A stretch of 64,000 nucleotides of DNA, from positions 372,001 to 436,000 of the forward strand of contig CBDIIA010000002.1 in assembly GCA_965279475.1 (NCBI GenBank). Direction: 5' to 3'. The translations under genes and the position numbers were made by a program. Below, in pieces: positions 1 to 9,621 of this stretch; within the stretch, counting starts at the first letter, position 1, and the number at the start of each line of letters is the position of its first letter. The notes beneath the pieces were generated by a model that had not been told where the DNA came from, did no database searches, and saw only the letters and a list, made by a program, of their open reading frames with translations. The stretch comes from Pseudorhodoferax sp965279475 (lineage in GTDB: Bacteria; Pseudomonadota; Gammaproteobacteria; Burkholderiales; Burkholderiaceae_C).

Positions 1-1
1 G

Positions 2-193
2 ATGGTGCTGTTCGACGACGATGCCGACAACGCCAAGGGCCGTGCCTTCTGCGCCGCCACACTGGGCGCGGGCGCGTACTTCCACCCCAAGCACAACATG
101 TTCCTGTCGGCGGCGCACCGGCCCGAAGACATCGACCAGGCCCTGTCCGCCGCGGAGGCCGGCTTCGAGGCCCTGGCCGCAGCCAAACGTTAG
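2..193 (+). CDS. class III aminotransferase, C-terminal fragment
   Basis: This is the 3' end of a gene that begins before the window; about 63 codons are visible. The residues HPKHNMFLSAAHRPEDIDQAL match the C-terminal segment of PLP-dependent class III aminotransferases of the glutamate-1-semialdehyde aminomutase type, where a similar HP-x-HN-x-FLS stretch is followed by the last helix. The PLP lysine lies outside the window, so substrate cannot be judged. It stops 13 nt before the amidase start at 207, on the same strand, so the two probably form one operon. The family call rests on a short tail only. Confidence 0.6.
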   Translation: MVLFDDDADNAKGRAFCAATLGAGAYFHPKHNMFLSAAHRPEDIDQALSAAEAGFEALAAAKR

Positions 194-206
194 GGAGACC
201 GTGCCC

Positions 207-1637
207 ATGGACCCCGAGTTGCACTGGCTGTCCGCCACCGAAGCCGCAGAGCAGATCCGCAGCGGCGCGCTGTCACCCGTTGCCTACACCGACGCCATCC
301 TGGCCCGCATCGACGCGCTGCAGCCGCAGCTGAACTGCTTTGCCACCGTGGCGGCCGACCCGGCGCGTGCCGCCGCGCAAGAGGCCGAGGCCGCCGTGCG
401 CCGTGGCGACGCGCTGGGGCCGCTGCATGGCGTGCCCGTGCACGTGAAGGACCTGTTCGACACGGCCGGCATCACCACCGCGCACGGCTCGGCCATCTTC
501 GCCCACCACGTGCCGGCCCGGGACAACGTGCTGGTCGCACGGCTCAAGGCTGCGGGCGCGATCGTCATCGGCAAGACCACGACGCCGGAGTTCGGCCACA
601 AGGGGTTCACCGACAGCCCCGCCTTCGGCATCACGCGCAACCCCTGGAACCCGGCCTGCACCACCGGCGGGTCGAGCGGCGGCGCGGCAGCCGCCGTGGC
701 CAGCGGCCAGGGGCCGCTCGGCCTGGGCACGGACGGCGCCGGCTCGATCCGCATCCCGGCCTCGGCCTGCGGCGTGGTCGGCCACAAGCCGACGCTCGGC
801 CTGGTGCCGTTCGAGCAGACCAGTGACAGTTTTGCCAACTACGCCTATGCCGGCCCGCTGGCGCGCACCGTGGCCGACGCCGCGCTGCTGACGCGCGTGC
901 TGGCCGGCCCGTTCGACAACGACCCCTGGACGCTGCAGCATCCGCCGCCGGCGATCGACACGCAATGGCCCGCGCAGCGGCTTGACGGCCTGCGGGTCGG
1001 CCACATCGGGCAGATGGCCAATCTGGCGGTGGACGCCGACGTGGCCGCGGCCACGGCCCGCATGGCGGCGCTGTTGCGCGCACAGGGCGCGCTGGTCGAG
1101 GACTGCCCCGACACCGTCGACTGGATCGAGCCGGCCGGCCGGGTCATGTACATGGGCGGCCAGGCCGCGTCGTACGGCGGTTTCGAAGCCGAATGGGGCG
1201 ACCGGATGGACCCGAGCCTGCGCCGCTTCATCGCCGAGGGCCGCACGCACAGCCTGGTCGAGTACCGCCACGCGCAGTTCGCACGCACCCGGCTGTACCG
1301 CGCCGTACAGCAGCTGTTCACGCGCTACGACCTGCTGCTGACACCGACGCTGCCGATCGCGGGCCTGCCGGCCGACTTCCAGGTCGGGCAGGACAGCATC
1401 ACGATCGAAGGCACGACGACGCAGAGCACGCGCGTCGGCTGGTCGGCCTGTGTCTACCCGTTCAACCTGACCGGGCACCCGGCGCTGACGCTGCCGTCGG
1501 GCTTCGATCGCAAGGGCCTGCCCACGGGCGTGCAATTGGTCGGCCGCCTGTGGGCCGACAACGAGGTGCTGCGGATCGGATCGGTGCTGGAGCGGCTCGC
1601 GCCGTGGAAAGACCAACGGCCGACGATCGGCCGTTGA
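207..1637 (+). CDS. amidase signature family enzyme
   Basis: Predicted 476-residue cytoplasmic amidohydrolase of the amidase signature family, which cleaves carboxamides through a Ser-cisSer-Lys triad. Lys81 sits in GVPVHVKDL, the cis-serine Ser156 in the glycine-serine loop TTGGSSGGA, and the nucleophile Ser180 in GTDGAGS. The 24-residue spacing between the two serines is that of the family. The ATG at 207 is chosen because AGGGAGA lies a suitable distance upstream and the protein then begins at the usual place; a longer in-frame reading to position 21 overlaps the aminotransferase and looks non-coding. It is the first of three paralogous amidases in the window. The physiological amide is unknown. 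Confidence 0.9.
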   Translation: MDPELHWLSATEAAEQIRSGALSPVAYTDAILARIDALQPQLNCFATVAADPARAAAQEAEAAVRRGDALGPLHGVPVHVKDLFDTAGITTAHGSAIFAHHVPARDNVLVARLKAAGAIVIGKTTTPEFGHKGFTDSPAFGITRNPWNPACTTGGSSGGAAAAVASGQGPLGLGTDGAGSIRIPASACGVVGHKPTLGLVPFEQTSDSFANYAYAGPLARTVADAALLTRVLAGPFDNDPWTLQHPPPAIDTQWPAQRLDGLRVGHIGQMANLAVDADVAAATARMAALLRAQGALVEDCPDTVDWIEPAGRVMYMGGQAASYGGFEAEWGDRMDPSLRRFIAEGRTHSLVEYRHAQFARTRLYRAVQQLFTRYDLLLTPTLPIAGLPADFQVGQDSITIEGTTTQSTRVGWSACVYPFNLTGHPALTLPSGFDRKGLPTGVQLVGRLWADNEVLRIGSVLERLAPWKDQRPTIGR

Positions 1638-1656
1638 GGGAGCAGCGCGCGAAGTC

Positions 1657-2031
1657 TCAGCCGGCGGCTTTGGCCGAGATGTATTTGCCGTGCGGCAAAG
1701 TGCTGAGTTTGGTGAAGAGGCGCCTGCAGTAGCCCGTGACCGATAGGCAGCGGTTGATCTCGTCCACCGGCAGCGGGCCGGAGACCACGACGATGTCGTT
1801 GGCGATGTCCTGGGCGCCGGCGGCCCGCAGGCGGCGCCGCGCGCCGTTGGCCCACGACTGGATGCGGGTCGGGTTGCCGTGCTGGTGCAGGTGGCCGGTG
1901 CTGGCGTCGAAGGCGATCGCCACGTTGTCGGTCTTCAGGCGCAGCTTGTGCTCGCCGGTGACCTTGCTGGGCGGCGTCGTCATGTCGTACAGGTAGTAGC
2001 TGCCGGCTTTCAACTGGTACTGCAGGTCCAT
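1657..2031 (-). CDS. hypothetical protein
   Basis: A 124-residue protein I do not recognise. It has no signal peptide, membrane segment or familiar motif. It is basic in the middle (NGARRRLRAAG) and has a soluble N-terminus MDLQYQLKAGSYYLYD. The start is supported by AAAGGA seven bases upstream of the ATG. It lies convergent with the amidase and divergent from dbpA. Its codon bias fits the neighbours and it gives the best uninterrupted reading of the stretch, so I think it is real. Confidence 0.6.
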   Translation of the reverse strand: MDLQYQLKAGSYYLYDMTTPPSKVTGEHKLRLKTDNVAIAFDASTGHLHQHGNPTRIQSWANGARRRLRAAGAQDIANDIVVVSGPLPVDEINRCLSVTGYCRRLFTKLSTLPHGKYISAKAAG

Positions 2032-2215
2032 GGATTGTCCTTTTGGGGCATTGTGAAGCGCCTGTGCGCGTCCAAAGCCCGTGAATGCATCGGAGATCCC
2101 GTCCAGTTCGTCATTTTGCGCCCAAACGAGAGGTTTGCGGCTTGACTTGCACGTAGGAGTTCACCTCATTTCGACGTGCAGGCCGGCTTCGGCGGCAGAC
2201 GGCGACAATCGCTGC

Positions 2216-3622
<1,407 letters not shown>

Positions 3623-3778
3623 GCGGCAGACGCAAAGGCACCGAGGCGACCCGATGCACCCGCGTTCCCGAAGGCAGATAAGGGTGCCGTCCGACAGACT
3701 TCCGCCAAACGCCCCTTACGCTGCTGTCGTGGACTTGCCGCGCCCTTCTGCCGGCCGGTCCGCACGGAGCGCTTGCCC

Positions 3779-4426
3779 ATGATTGACGTTTTGCTCGACC
3801 CCCTCGACAGCCTGCAACACCCTGCCGTGGAGGACGGGCCCATGCGGGAGCTGGTGCGCCGGGCGATGGAGGGCGACGACGCGGCCTTCGAGGCCCTGTA
3901 CAAGGCCAGTGCACGCACGCTGCTGCACGCGGTGCGGCGCATCTGCGGCGAAGCCCATGCCGAAGACGTGCTGTCCGAAGCCTACTTCCAGGCCTGGTCC
4001 ACGCTGCGCAGCTTCGACGCGGCGCGCTGCTCGGTGGTCGGCTGGCTGGTGACGATCGCACGCAGCCGCGCACGCGACCGCATGCGGGCGGAACGCACCC
4101 GCCACGGCGGCCTCGAGGGCGCGGTCGACTTCGAGGCCGACACCCAGATCCACGGCGACCCGGGACCCGAAGACCACGCCGACGCGGCGCAGCAGCGCGA
4201 ACGCCTGTACGGCGCGCTGGGCAGGCTCAGCGGCAACGAGCGCTGCGTCATCGGCCTGGCCTACATGCGGGACCACACCCACACCGAGATCTCGGTGCTG
4301 ACCGGCATGCCGCTGGGCACCGTCAAGTCGCTGATCTGCCGCGGGCAGGCACGCCTGCGTGGCATGATGCAACCGGCGACATCCCACGCCATTTCTCTCC
4401 AGCATGCCGACCCCTTCGCCTCATGA
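3779..4426 (+). CDS. ECF-type RNA polymerase sigma factor
   Basis: 215-residue sigma-70 family protein of the extracytoplasmic function type. Region 2 spans the DDAAFEALYKASARTLLHAVRRI stretch and the following AEDVLSEAYFQAWSTLRSFD helix. Region 4 is visible as ERCVIGLAYMRDHTHTEIS followed by the recognition helix MPLGTVKSLICRGQARLR. The ATG at 3779 has GGAG nine bases upstream; an in-frame TTG six bases earlier is less likely. The downstream cupin gene overlaps its 3' end by 23 nt, the usual arrangement of a sigma factor and its cognate regulator, resembling RpoE-ChrR pairs. No obvious autoregulated promoter could be picked out upstream. Confidence 0.92.
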   Translation: MIDVLLDPLDSLQHPAVEDGPMRELVRRAMEGDDAAFEALYKASARTLLHAVRRICGEAHAEDVLSEAYFQAWSTLRSFDAARCSVVGWLVTIARSRARDRMRAERTRHGGLEGAVDFEADTQIHGDPGPEDHADAAQQRERLYGALGRLSGNERCVIGLAYMRDHTHTEISVLTGMPLGTVKSLICRGQARLRGMMQPATSHAISLQHADPFAS

Positions 4427-4850
4427 GGACCCGCCGCAAGACCCGCCGTCCTCTGCGGCCGACGACGCCCTGATCGGACGGGTACAGCGCACGCTGCTGG
4501 GCCAGCTGGCGCAGGCAGCGACCACGAGGCACCTGACCGTGCCGGCGGGGCCGGCCGACTGGCAGCCCTTCATGGACGGCATCGAGTTGAAGGTGCTGCA
4601 CGCGGCCGAGGCATCGCTGTCCTACCTGCTGCGGCTGCAGCCAGGCGCCGTGCTGCCCGGCCACCGCCATCCGCAGGACGAGGAATGCGTGGTGCTCGAA
4701 GGCGAACTGCGCATCGGCGACGTGCTCAAGGTCGGTGCCGGCAGCTACCACCTGGCGCGCGCCGGCGCGTTGCATGCGCCCATCACCACCGACACCGGCG
4801 CGCTGATCTTCCTGCGCGGCGCCGAACCGGCGCCGGACGATCTGATCTGA
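4404..4850 (+). CDS. ChrR-like cupin protein, putative anti-sigma factor
   Basis: 148-residue single-cupin protein. The metal-binding cupin motif is HRHPQDEECVVLEGELRIG, with a further histidine in AGALHAPI. This resembles the C-terminal cupin of ChrR, the zinc-dependent anti-sigma factor that holds RpoE and responds to singlet oxygen. The N-terminal zinc-binding anti-sigma domain with its HxxxCxxC motif is not visible; only a proline-rich leader and one helix (DALIGRVQRTLLGQLAQAA) precede the cupin. The gene overlaps the sigma factor and is surely co-translated. Function as an anti-sigma factor is inferred from context. Confidence 0.72.
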   Translation: MPTPSPHEDPPQDPPSSAADDALIGRVQRTLLGQLAQAATTRHLTVPAGPADWQPFMDGIELKVLHAAEASLSYLLRLQPGAVLPGHRHPQDEECVVLEGELRIGDVLKVGAGSYHLARAGALHAPITTDTGALIFLRGAEPAPDDLI

Positions 4851-4883
4851 GTGCACCCGGCGCAGCGCCAGGCCGGCGGATGC

Positions 4884-6059
4884 CTAGGCGCGCAGGGCGC
4901 CCAGCACCACGTTCACGTCGTCTTCGCTGCTGTAGCAGTGGAAGCCGAAGCGCAGCAGGCCGCGCCGCACGTTGAACTTGACGTGCGCGGCGCGCAGCCG
5001 CTCGGCGAACCCATTCAGCACCGGGTCGCTCGACGAATACCCGTCGCCCTCGCCCATGCGCCCGACCGTCACCAGATGGCTGTCGAGCACGCGCCGCGGA
5101 GCGCGGCAGACCGGCAGGCCTGCAGCTTCGAGCCCGTCGCGCAAGGCGGCCGCCAGGCCGCTGGCATGCGCGTCGATGCGCTGGACGCCGAGCGCCAGCA
5201 GCCCGTCGAGCGAGGCCTCGATGGCGGCGATGGCCGGCCAGTTGTAGTTGCCGGCTTCGAAGCGGCGCGCATCGGGCAGCAGTTGGTAGTCAAAGCTCTC
5301 CAGCTCCGACTGGTGGCCAGCGCCGCGCACCACGCTGTAGCGGCCGATTGCCGCCGGCGTGAGCCGCCCGGCCCAGGCCGGACTGACGTACAGGAAGCCG
5401 AGGCCGAACAGCCCCAGCAAGCCTTTGCTGGTCGACGTGGCCAGCGCGTCGATGCCGTCGCGCACCACGTCCACCTCCAGCACGCCGGCCGACTGCACGG
5501 CATCGACCAGGAACAGCGCGCCGACCTTGCGGCAGGCCTCGCCGATCGGCTGCAGCCGCGTGCGGTAGCCGGGCGTGAAGGTCACCGAGGACACCGTGGC
5601 GATGCGGGTGCGCCGGTCGATCGCGGCCACGAAAGCCTCTTCGTCGATGCAGTCGCCGCGCGGCGGCACCAGCCGCAGCTCGACGCCCCTGGCCCGCAGC
5701 GCCAGCCACACGTACACGTTGTTCGGATGCTCCAGCGCGGCGCACAGCACCACGTTGTCGCCGGGCGCAAAGTCCATCGCCGAGGCGATGGCGTTCAGGC
5801 CCTCGGTCACGTTCTTCGTGAACGCGATGTCGTTGGCGTGGGCCGCCCCGATCAGGCGCGCGAACTTGCCGCGCACCTGCTGCAGCGCGGCCTCGTTGTC
5901 GGAAGACTTGTCGTCGGTGCCCAGCCAGGTGAGGCCGATCGACTGCATCGCCGCCGCGTGCGCCGCATTGGACAGCACCGACTTGGAGCCGACGTTGAGA
6001 TAGGTCTGCTGCAGGGCTGCGGGAAACTGCTGGCGCGCGGCGGCGAAATCCATCGTCAT
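4884..6059 (-). CDS. class V aminotransferase (cysteine desulfurase-like fold)
   Basis: 391-residue PLP enzyme of the class V aminotransferase fold. Visible landmarks are TKNVTEGLNAIASAM (cofactor phosphate region), LEHPNNVYVW, VDAVQSAGVLEVDV (Asp contacting the pyridine nitrogen) and STSKGLLGLFGLGFLYV, whose lysine is the likely Schiff-base residue. The start ATG (6059-6057) overlaps the TGA of the upstream binding-protein gene in an ATGA junction, so translation is coupled. The family includes desulfurases, isopenicillin-N epimerases and C-S lyases; no cysteine-carrying desulfurase loop is evident, so the reaction is unassigned. Pairing with a Bug-type binding protein suggests catabolism of an imported amino compound. 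Confidence 0.85.
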   Translation of the reverse strand: MTMDFAAARQQFPAALQQTYLNVGSKSVLSNAAHAAAMQSIGLTWLGTDDKSSDNEAALQQVRGKFARLIGAAHANDIAFTKNVTEGLNAIASAMDFAPGDNVVLCAALEHPNNVYVWLALRARGVELRLVPPRGDCIDEEAFVAAIDRRTRIATVSSVTFTPGYRTRLQPIGEACRKVGALFLVDAVQSAGVLEVDVVRDGIDALATSTSKGLLGLFGLGFLYVSPAWAGRLTPAAIGRYSVVRGAGHQSELESFDYQLLPDARRFEAGNYNWPAIAAIEASLDGLLALGVQRIDAHASGLAAALRDGLEAAGLPVCRAPRRVLDSHLVTVGRMGEGDGYSSSDPVLNGFAERLRAAHVKFNVRRGLLRFGFHCYSSEDDVNVVLGALRA

Positions 6060-7012
6060 TTGATCAGTCCCATCGCCTTGGCCACGACCAGATAACCCTT
6101 GGTGCGCTCGGCCATAAAGGCATCGACGCCTGCCAGCGGCACGTCGACCAGCTCGAAGCCGTTGGCAGCCATCTTCTGCATGAACTCGGGCTCGCGGTTG
6201 ATCTGTGCGAACAGGTCGGACAGCTTGCGCTGCACGTCGGGCGGCGTGTTCTTCGGGATCGCCACGCCGCGGTAGGCGCCGTCGACCCAGTCGATGCCGA
6301 GTTCCTTGAAGGTCGGCACGCCCGGCAGGTTGGGGTGGCGGGCCGGCATCGCGATGGCCAGCACACGCACCTTGTCCTTCAGCTGGAAGGCGGCGGTGGT
6401 GTAGCTCATCATCGCGCTGATGTGGCTGCCCAGCAGCATCGGGTTCAGGTCGCCGGATCCCTTGAACGGCACGTAGGTGGTCTTGATGCCGGTGATCTGG
6501 TTCAGCCTCGCGGCGGCCAGGTGGTTCGCCGAGTTGGTGCCGGTGCCGCCGATGGTGATGGCATCGGGCTTGTCCTTGGCGGCGCGCACCAGGTCCTGGA
6601 GCGTCTTGTAGGGGCTGTCGGCCGGCACGATCAGCGCGTCGGGCGTGTAGGTGTAGAAATAGACCGGCTTGATGTCCTCGGTCTTGTACTGCACCTGGCC
6701 TTCGAGCGGCTGCAGCACGATGTGCGGCAGGTTGACGCTGACCACGTTGTATCCGTCGGCCGGCAGGTTGTTCATCTGGCCCCAGGCCAGGCCACCGCCG
6801 GCACCGGCCTTGTTCAGGATCACCATGTCCTTGCCGGTCAGCCGGCGCAACGCGTCCTGCTGCAGCCGCGCCACGATGTCGGACTCGCCCCCGGCCGGGA
6901 ACGGCACGGTGTACTGCAGCGCCTTCTCGGGGAACGGCTGGGCCGCAGCGGCCAGGCAGGCCGCGCCGATGGCCACTGCGGCCAGATTCTTCACTGCACC
7001 AAGACAACGCAT
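6056..7012 (-). CDS. Bug/TctC family periplasmic solute-binding protein
   Basis: 318-residue protein with an N-terminal signal peptide (AAVAIGAACLAAAAQ, likely cleaved after the alanine run). The mature part has the tripartite tricarboxylate receptor fold: VPFPAGGESDIVARLQQ, LNKAGAGGGLAWGQM and TYVPFKGSGDLNPMLLG are the ligand-pocket segments. Bug proteins are greatly expanded in Burkholderiales and bind carboxylates or amides in the periplasm; no TctAB membrane genes are adjacent. GGGAGC just upstream supports the ATG at 7012. It heads a two-gene operon with the class V aminotransferase and is divergent from an FCD-type GntR gene that probably controls it. Confidence 0.92.
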   Translation of the reverse strand: MRCLGAVKNLAAVAIGAACLAAAAQPFPEKALQYTVPFPAGGESDIVARLQQDALRRLTGKDMVILNKAGAGGGLAWGQMNNLPADGYNVVSVNLPHIVLQPLEGQVQYKTEDIKPVYFYTYTPDALIVPADSPYKTLQDLVRAAKDKPDAITIGGTGTNSANHLAAARLNQITGIKTTYVPFKGSGDLNPMLLGSHISAMMSYTTAAFQLKDKVRVLAIAMPARHPNLPGVPTFKELGIDWVDGAYRGVAIPKNTPPDVQRKLSDLFAQINREPEFMQKMAANGFELVDVPLAGVDAFMAERTKGYLVVAKAMGLIK

Positions 7013-7027
7013 GACAAGCTCCCTATG

Positions 7028-7055
7028 TATTCAATGCGGACATTCGCATTGAATA
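7028..7055. promoter_or_regulatory. perfect 11-bp inverted repeat, probable operator
   Basis: Arms TATTCAATGCG (7028-7038) and CGCATTGAATA (7045-7055) are exact reverse complements with a 6-bp spacer. The site lies between the Bug-protein gene (start 7012, minus) and the GntR gene (7179, plus), inside unusually AT-rich DNA. Only 15 nt separate it from the Bug start, so a bound protein would block that operon's promoter or early transcription. A GntR operator is the natural reading, by inference. Confidence 0.7.
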
Positions 7056-7087
7056 TATGCAACATTCAGGCAAATATTGCCATATAT

Positions 7088-7115
7088 CGCCATTTATTGT
7101 ATTCAATAAATGGCG
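7088..7115. promoter_or_regulatory. perfect 12-bp inverted repeat, second probable operator
   Basis: Arms CGCCATTTATTG (7088-7099) and CAATAAATGGCG (7104-7115) are exact reverse complements around TATT. The centre ATTGTATTCAAT shares the TATTCAA half-site with the repeat at 7028-7055, suggesting that one protein reads both. The divergent FCD-type GntR regulator at 7179 is the obvious candidate. Confidence 0.7.
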
Positions 7116-7178
7116 CCAACCTGCGCACGGCACCGCATAAACTCGGTGTCTTTCCTGCCCGTTGACCGGTAAACCCCC

Positions 7179-7934
7179 GTGACTGCTTCCGACACCGCGA
7201 CCGCCCCGCGGGCCTCCACCTCCCGCAAGGCCCTGCACGGCTTCGCGATGGAACGCCTGCGCCAGATGATCCTGTCGGGCGAACTCGCGCCCGGCGAACG
7301 CCTGAACGAGGCCAGCCTGACCGAGCTGCTGCAGGTCTCGCGCACACCGCTGCGCGAGGCCTTCCGCACGCTCGCCGGCGAAGGGCTGATCGCGCTGCCG
7401 CCCAGCCGGGGCGCCTATGTCACGGCGCTGTCGGGCACCGACGTGCGGCACCTGTTCGAGTTGCTGGCCGGCCTGGAGATGACGGCTGCCGATCTGGCCT
7501 CGCACCGCGCGACCGACCAGGAGCTGGCGACCATCGTGGCGCTGACCCATTCGCTCGACAGCGCCTACAAACGCGGCGACCGGCCGCAGTACTTCGCGCT
7601 GAACCAGTGCATCCACGAAAGCCTGGTGCGCTATGCACGCAACCCGCTGCTGGAAGAGAGCTACAACAACCTGAACGCCCGGCTGCGCCGCGAACGCTTC
7701 CGCTCGACCACGGACCTGCCGCGCTGGGGCGAGGCGATGGCCGAGCACCTGGAGCTGGCCAACGTGTTGATGGCACGCGACCACGCGGCGGTGCGGCGCA
7801 TCATGTACGACCACCTGCTGTCGGGCTCCGAGGTCAGCATCGAGCTGCTGACGGCGGAGCAGGAGGCACGGCCCGAGCCCGGGCCGGTCAAGCGTGCACG
7901 TGGCCGAAAAGCCGCTGCCAAACCCTCCGTGTAA
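7179..7934 (+). CDS. GntR family transcriptional regulator, FCD subfamily
   Basis: 251-residue regulator. A winged helix-turn-helix (about residues 15-80, with LNEASLTELLQVSRTPLREAFRTLAGEGLI) is followed by an all-helical FCD ligand domain (HLFELLAGLEMTAADLAS through HLELANVLMARDHAAVRRIM). The tail KRARGRKAAAKPSV is basic and probably disordered. The start is GTG at 7179; the next in-frame ATG at 7248 would cut into the DNA-binding domain. It is divergent from the Bug-protein/aminotransferase operon and faces two perfect inverted repeats, so it most likely represses that operon and itself. FCD ligands are usually small carboxylates. Confidence 0.93.
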   Translation: MTASDTATAPRASTSRKALHGFAMERLRQMILSGELAPGERLNEASLTELLQVSRTPLREAFRTLAGEGLIALPPSRGAYVTALSGTDVRHLFELLAGLEMTAADLASHRATDQELATIVALTHSLDSAYKRGDRPQYFALNQCIHESLVRYARNPLLEESYNNLNARLRRERFRSTTDLPRWGEAMAEHLELANVLMARDHAAVRRIMYDHLLSGSEVSIELLTAEQEARPEPGPVKRARGRKAAAKPSV

Positions 7935-7943
7935 GACCGGCCC

Positions 7944-9524
7944 TCACGCGGCTTGCCGCGTCCGCGTCGTGCGGGTCTTGGCCGCGGGCGCGGGCTTGCG
8001 CGTACGTTTGGCGGCGGCCACCAGTTGCAGCGGTGCCGGTGCCTGGGGTGCAGGTACTGCGGCCACCACGGCTTCGGCCGGCGTCAACGCCAGCAGCTCA
8101 CGGTGGGCCTGCTGCATGTAGCCGGCCAGCTCCACCAGGTCGGGCATTGCCTTGCGGCAGGCGGTCAGGCCGAAATCCAGCGAGCCGTGGTAGCTCTGCA
8201 CCGTGACGTTGAGCGCCATGCTGTGCACCGCGATCGACACCGGGTAGTAGGTCAGCATCTTCGCGCCGGCCATGTACAGCGCGATCTTCGGCCCGGGTAC
8301 GTTGGAGATCGCCACATTGGCGATCGGCGGCAGGCGGTTGGCCAGCTTCGAGCGGCCGAAGAGCGCGGCCATGCCCGACAGCAGCCATGGCGCGCCGAGC
8401 GACGGAAAGTCGGTCGGCAGCACCGACTTCATGCTGCCGGTGACAGCCTTGGCGGCGGCACTCGCGGCGCGGATCGCCCGCAGGCGCTCGAGCGGGTCGT
8501 CGACCGTGCTGGCCAGGCTGATGCGCATGATCGACGCCTGCGTGTTCATCTCGGTGTTGCCCGGCGCGCGCAGGCTGACCGGCACAGCGGCCAGCAGCGG
8601 CTGCGTCGGCACGCAGTCCAGGTCGAACAGGTAGCGGCGCAGCGCACCCGAGCAGATGGCCAGCACCACCTCGTTCAGGCTCGCGTGCTGGCCTTTGGCG
8701 ATGTGGCGGATCTCGGCCATCGGCAGCGAGAAGCTCGAGAACACGCGCTGGTTGGTGATGCTGACGTTGATCGGCGTGCGAGGGGCGAACCAGCGGTTGC
8801 CGCTGCCGGTTTTGGCAGACGGTGCCGCGCCGTCGTCCGCCGCATCGCCCTTGGCCGGACGCAGCAGCTGCAGCGCGGTGCGGGCGAGCGTCGGCAGGGT
8901 CTTGGCAAGCTTCAACGCCTGCACCGCGCTGTTCTGCAGGCCCGCCGCCGCCAGCTCGGCGATGCCGTAGTGGTCGACGTCGAACGCGCGGCGCTGCGGT
9001 GCGGGTTTGACCGCACGCGGCGTCGGCCCGAAGTCCATGATGGCGTTGGCCAGCGCCACGCCGGCCTCTCCGTCGACGGCCGCGTGGTGCACCTTCGAAT
9101 AGAAGGCCACGTGCCGGGTGCCCGGCGGCGCGTCGGCCGGCGTCTGCAGGCCTTCGATGACATAGAACTCCCACAGCGGGCGGCTGCGGTCGAGCAGGCT
9201 CGAATGCAGCCGGCCCACCAGCTTGTCGAGCTGGGCGCGGGTGCCGGGCCGGGGCAGCACGGTGCTGCGGATGTGGTATTCGAGATCGAGGTCGTCGTCG
9301 GCCACCCAGACCGGGTTGGCCATCTCGAACGGCATGTGCACCAGCTTTCTCTGGAACACCGGCGCCAGATGCATGCGCCGGGCGATGTGCTCGCGCAGCT
9401 TGTCGACGAACTCGCCCGTGTCGCCCGGCGGCAGCTCGAAGATGTTGAGGCCGCCGACGTGCATCGGCGTCTCGGGGGTCTCCATGTACAGGAAGGTGGC
9501 GTCGAGCCCGCTCAGGTGCTGCAT
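7944..9524 (-). CDS. wax ester synthase/diacylglycerol acyltransferase (WS/DGAT)
   Basis: 526-residue bifunctional acyltransferase of the WS/DGAT family, which moves acyl groups from acyl-CoA to fatty alcohols or diacylglycerol for neutral-lipid storage. The active-site motif HHxxxDG is intact as HHAAVDG at residues 146-152. The family N-terminus LSGLDATFLYMETPETPMHVG and the conserved NVAISNVPGPKIALYMAGAK region are both present. The last 60 residues are an Ala/Pro/Lys/Arg-rich tail (KRTRKPAPAAKTRTTRTR), longer than usual. ATG at 9524 is preferred over an adjacent GTG because GGAG sits six bases upstream. The SDR gene follows the same strand 97 nt upstream. Confidence 0.93.
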   Translation of the reverse strand: MQHLSGLDATFLYMETPETPMHVGGLNIFELPPGDTGEFVDKLREHIARRMHLAPVFQRKLVHMPFEMANPVWVADDDLDLEYHIRSTVLPRPGTRAQLDKLVGRLHSSLLDRSRPLWEFYVIEGLQTPADAPPGTRHVAFYSKVHHAAVDGEAGVALANAIMDFGPTPRAVKPAPQRRAFDVDHYGIAELAAAGLQNSAVQALKLAKTLPTLARTALQLLRPAKGDAADDGAAPSAKTGSGNRWFAPRTPINVSITNQRVFSSFSLPMAEIRHIAKGQHASLNEVVLAICSGALRRYLFDLDCVPTQPLLAAVPVSLRAPGNTEMNTQASIMRISLASTVDDPLERLRAIRAASAAAKAVTGSMKSVLPTDFPSLGAPWLLSGMAALFGRSKLANRLPPIANVAISNVPGPKIALYMAGAKMLTYYPVSIAVHSMALNVTVQSYHGSLDFGLTACRKAMPDLVELAGYMQQAHRELLALTPAEAVVAAVPAPQAPAPLQLVAAAKRTRKPAPAAKTRTTRTRQAA

Positions 9525-9555
9525 CACAGTCTCCGGTCAACGGCCTCCATCTTGA

Positions 9556-9591
9556 GGCCGCGCCCCCGGCAAAAACCGGCCTCGCGCGGCC
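9556..9591. terminator. GC-rich hairpin between SDR and WS/DGAT genes
   Basis: Arms GGCCGCGC (9556-9563) and GCGCGGCC (9584-9591) are perfect complements, with an inner CCGG/CCGG stem around an A5 loop. It lies between two minus-strand genes, just after the SDR stop. No T-tract follows, so it may be an attenuator or processing signal rather than a full intrinsic terminator. Confidence 0.5.
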
Positions 9592-9621
9592 CGATGACCT
9601 GGGACTTTCCCGGGGACGCGT

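Noticed and set aside
6060..7007. Read-through of the class V aminotransferase frame into the Bug-protein gene as a 707-residue fusion
   Set aside because: The upstream portion is the wrong frame of the Bug protein; the ATGA junction gives a normal separate start.
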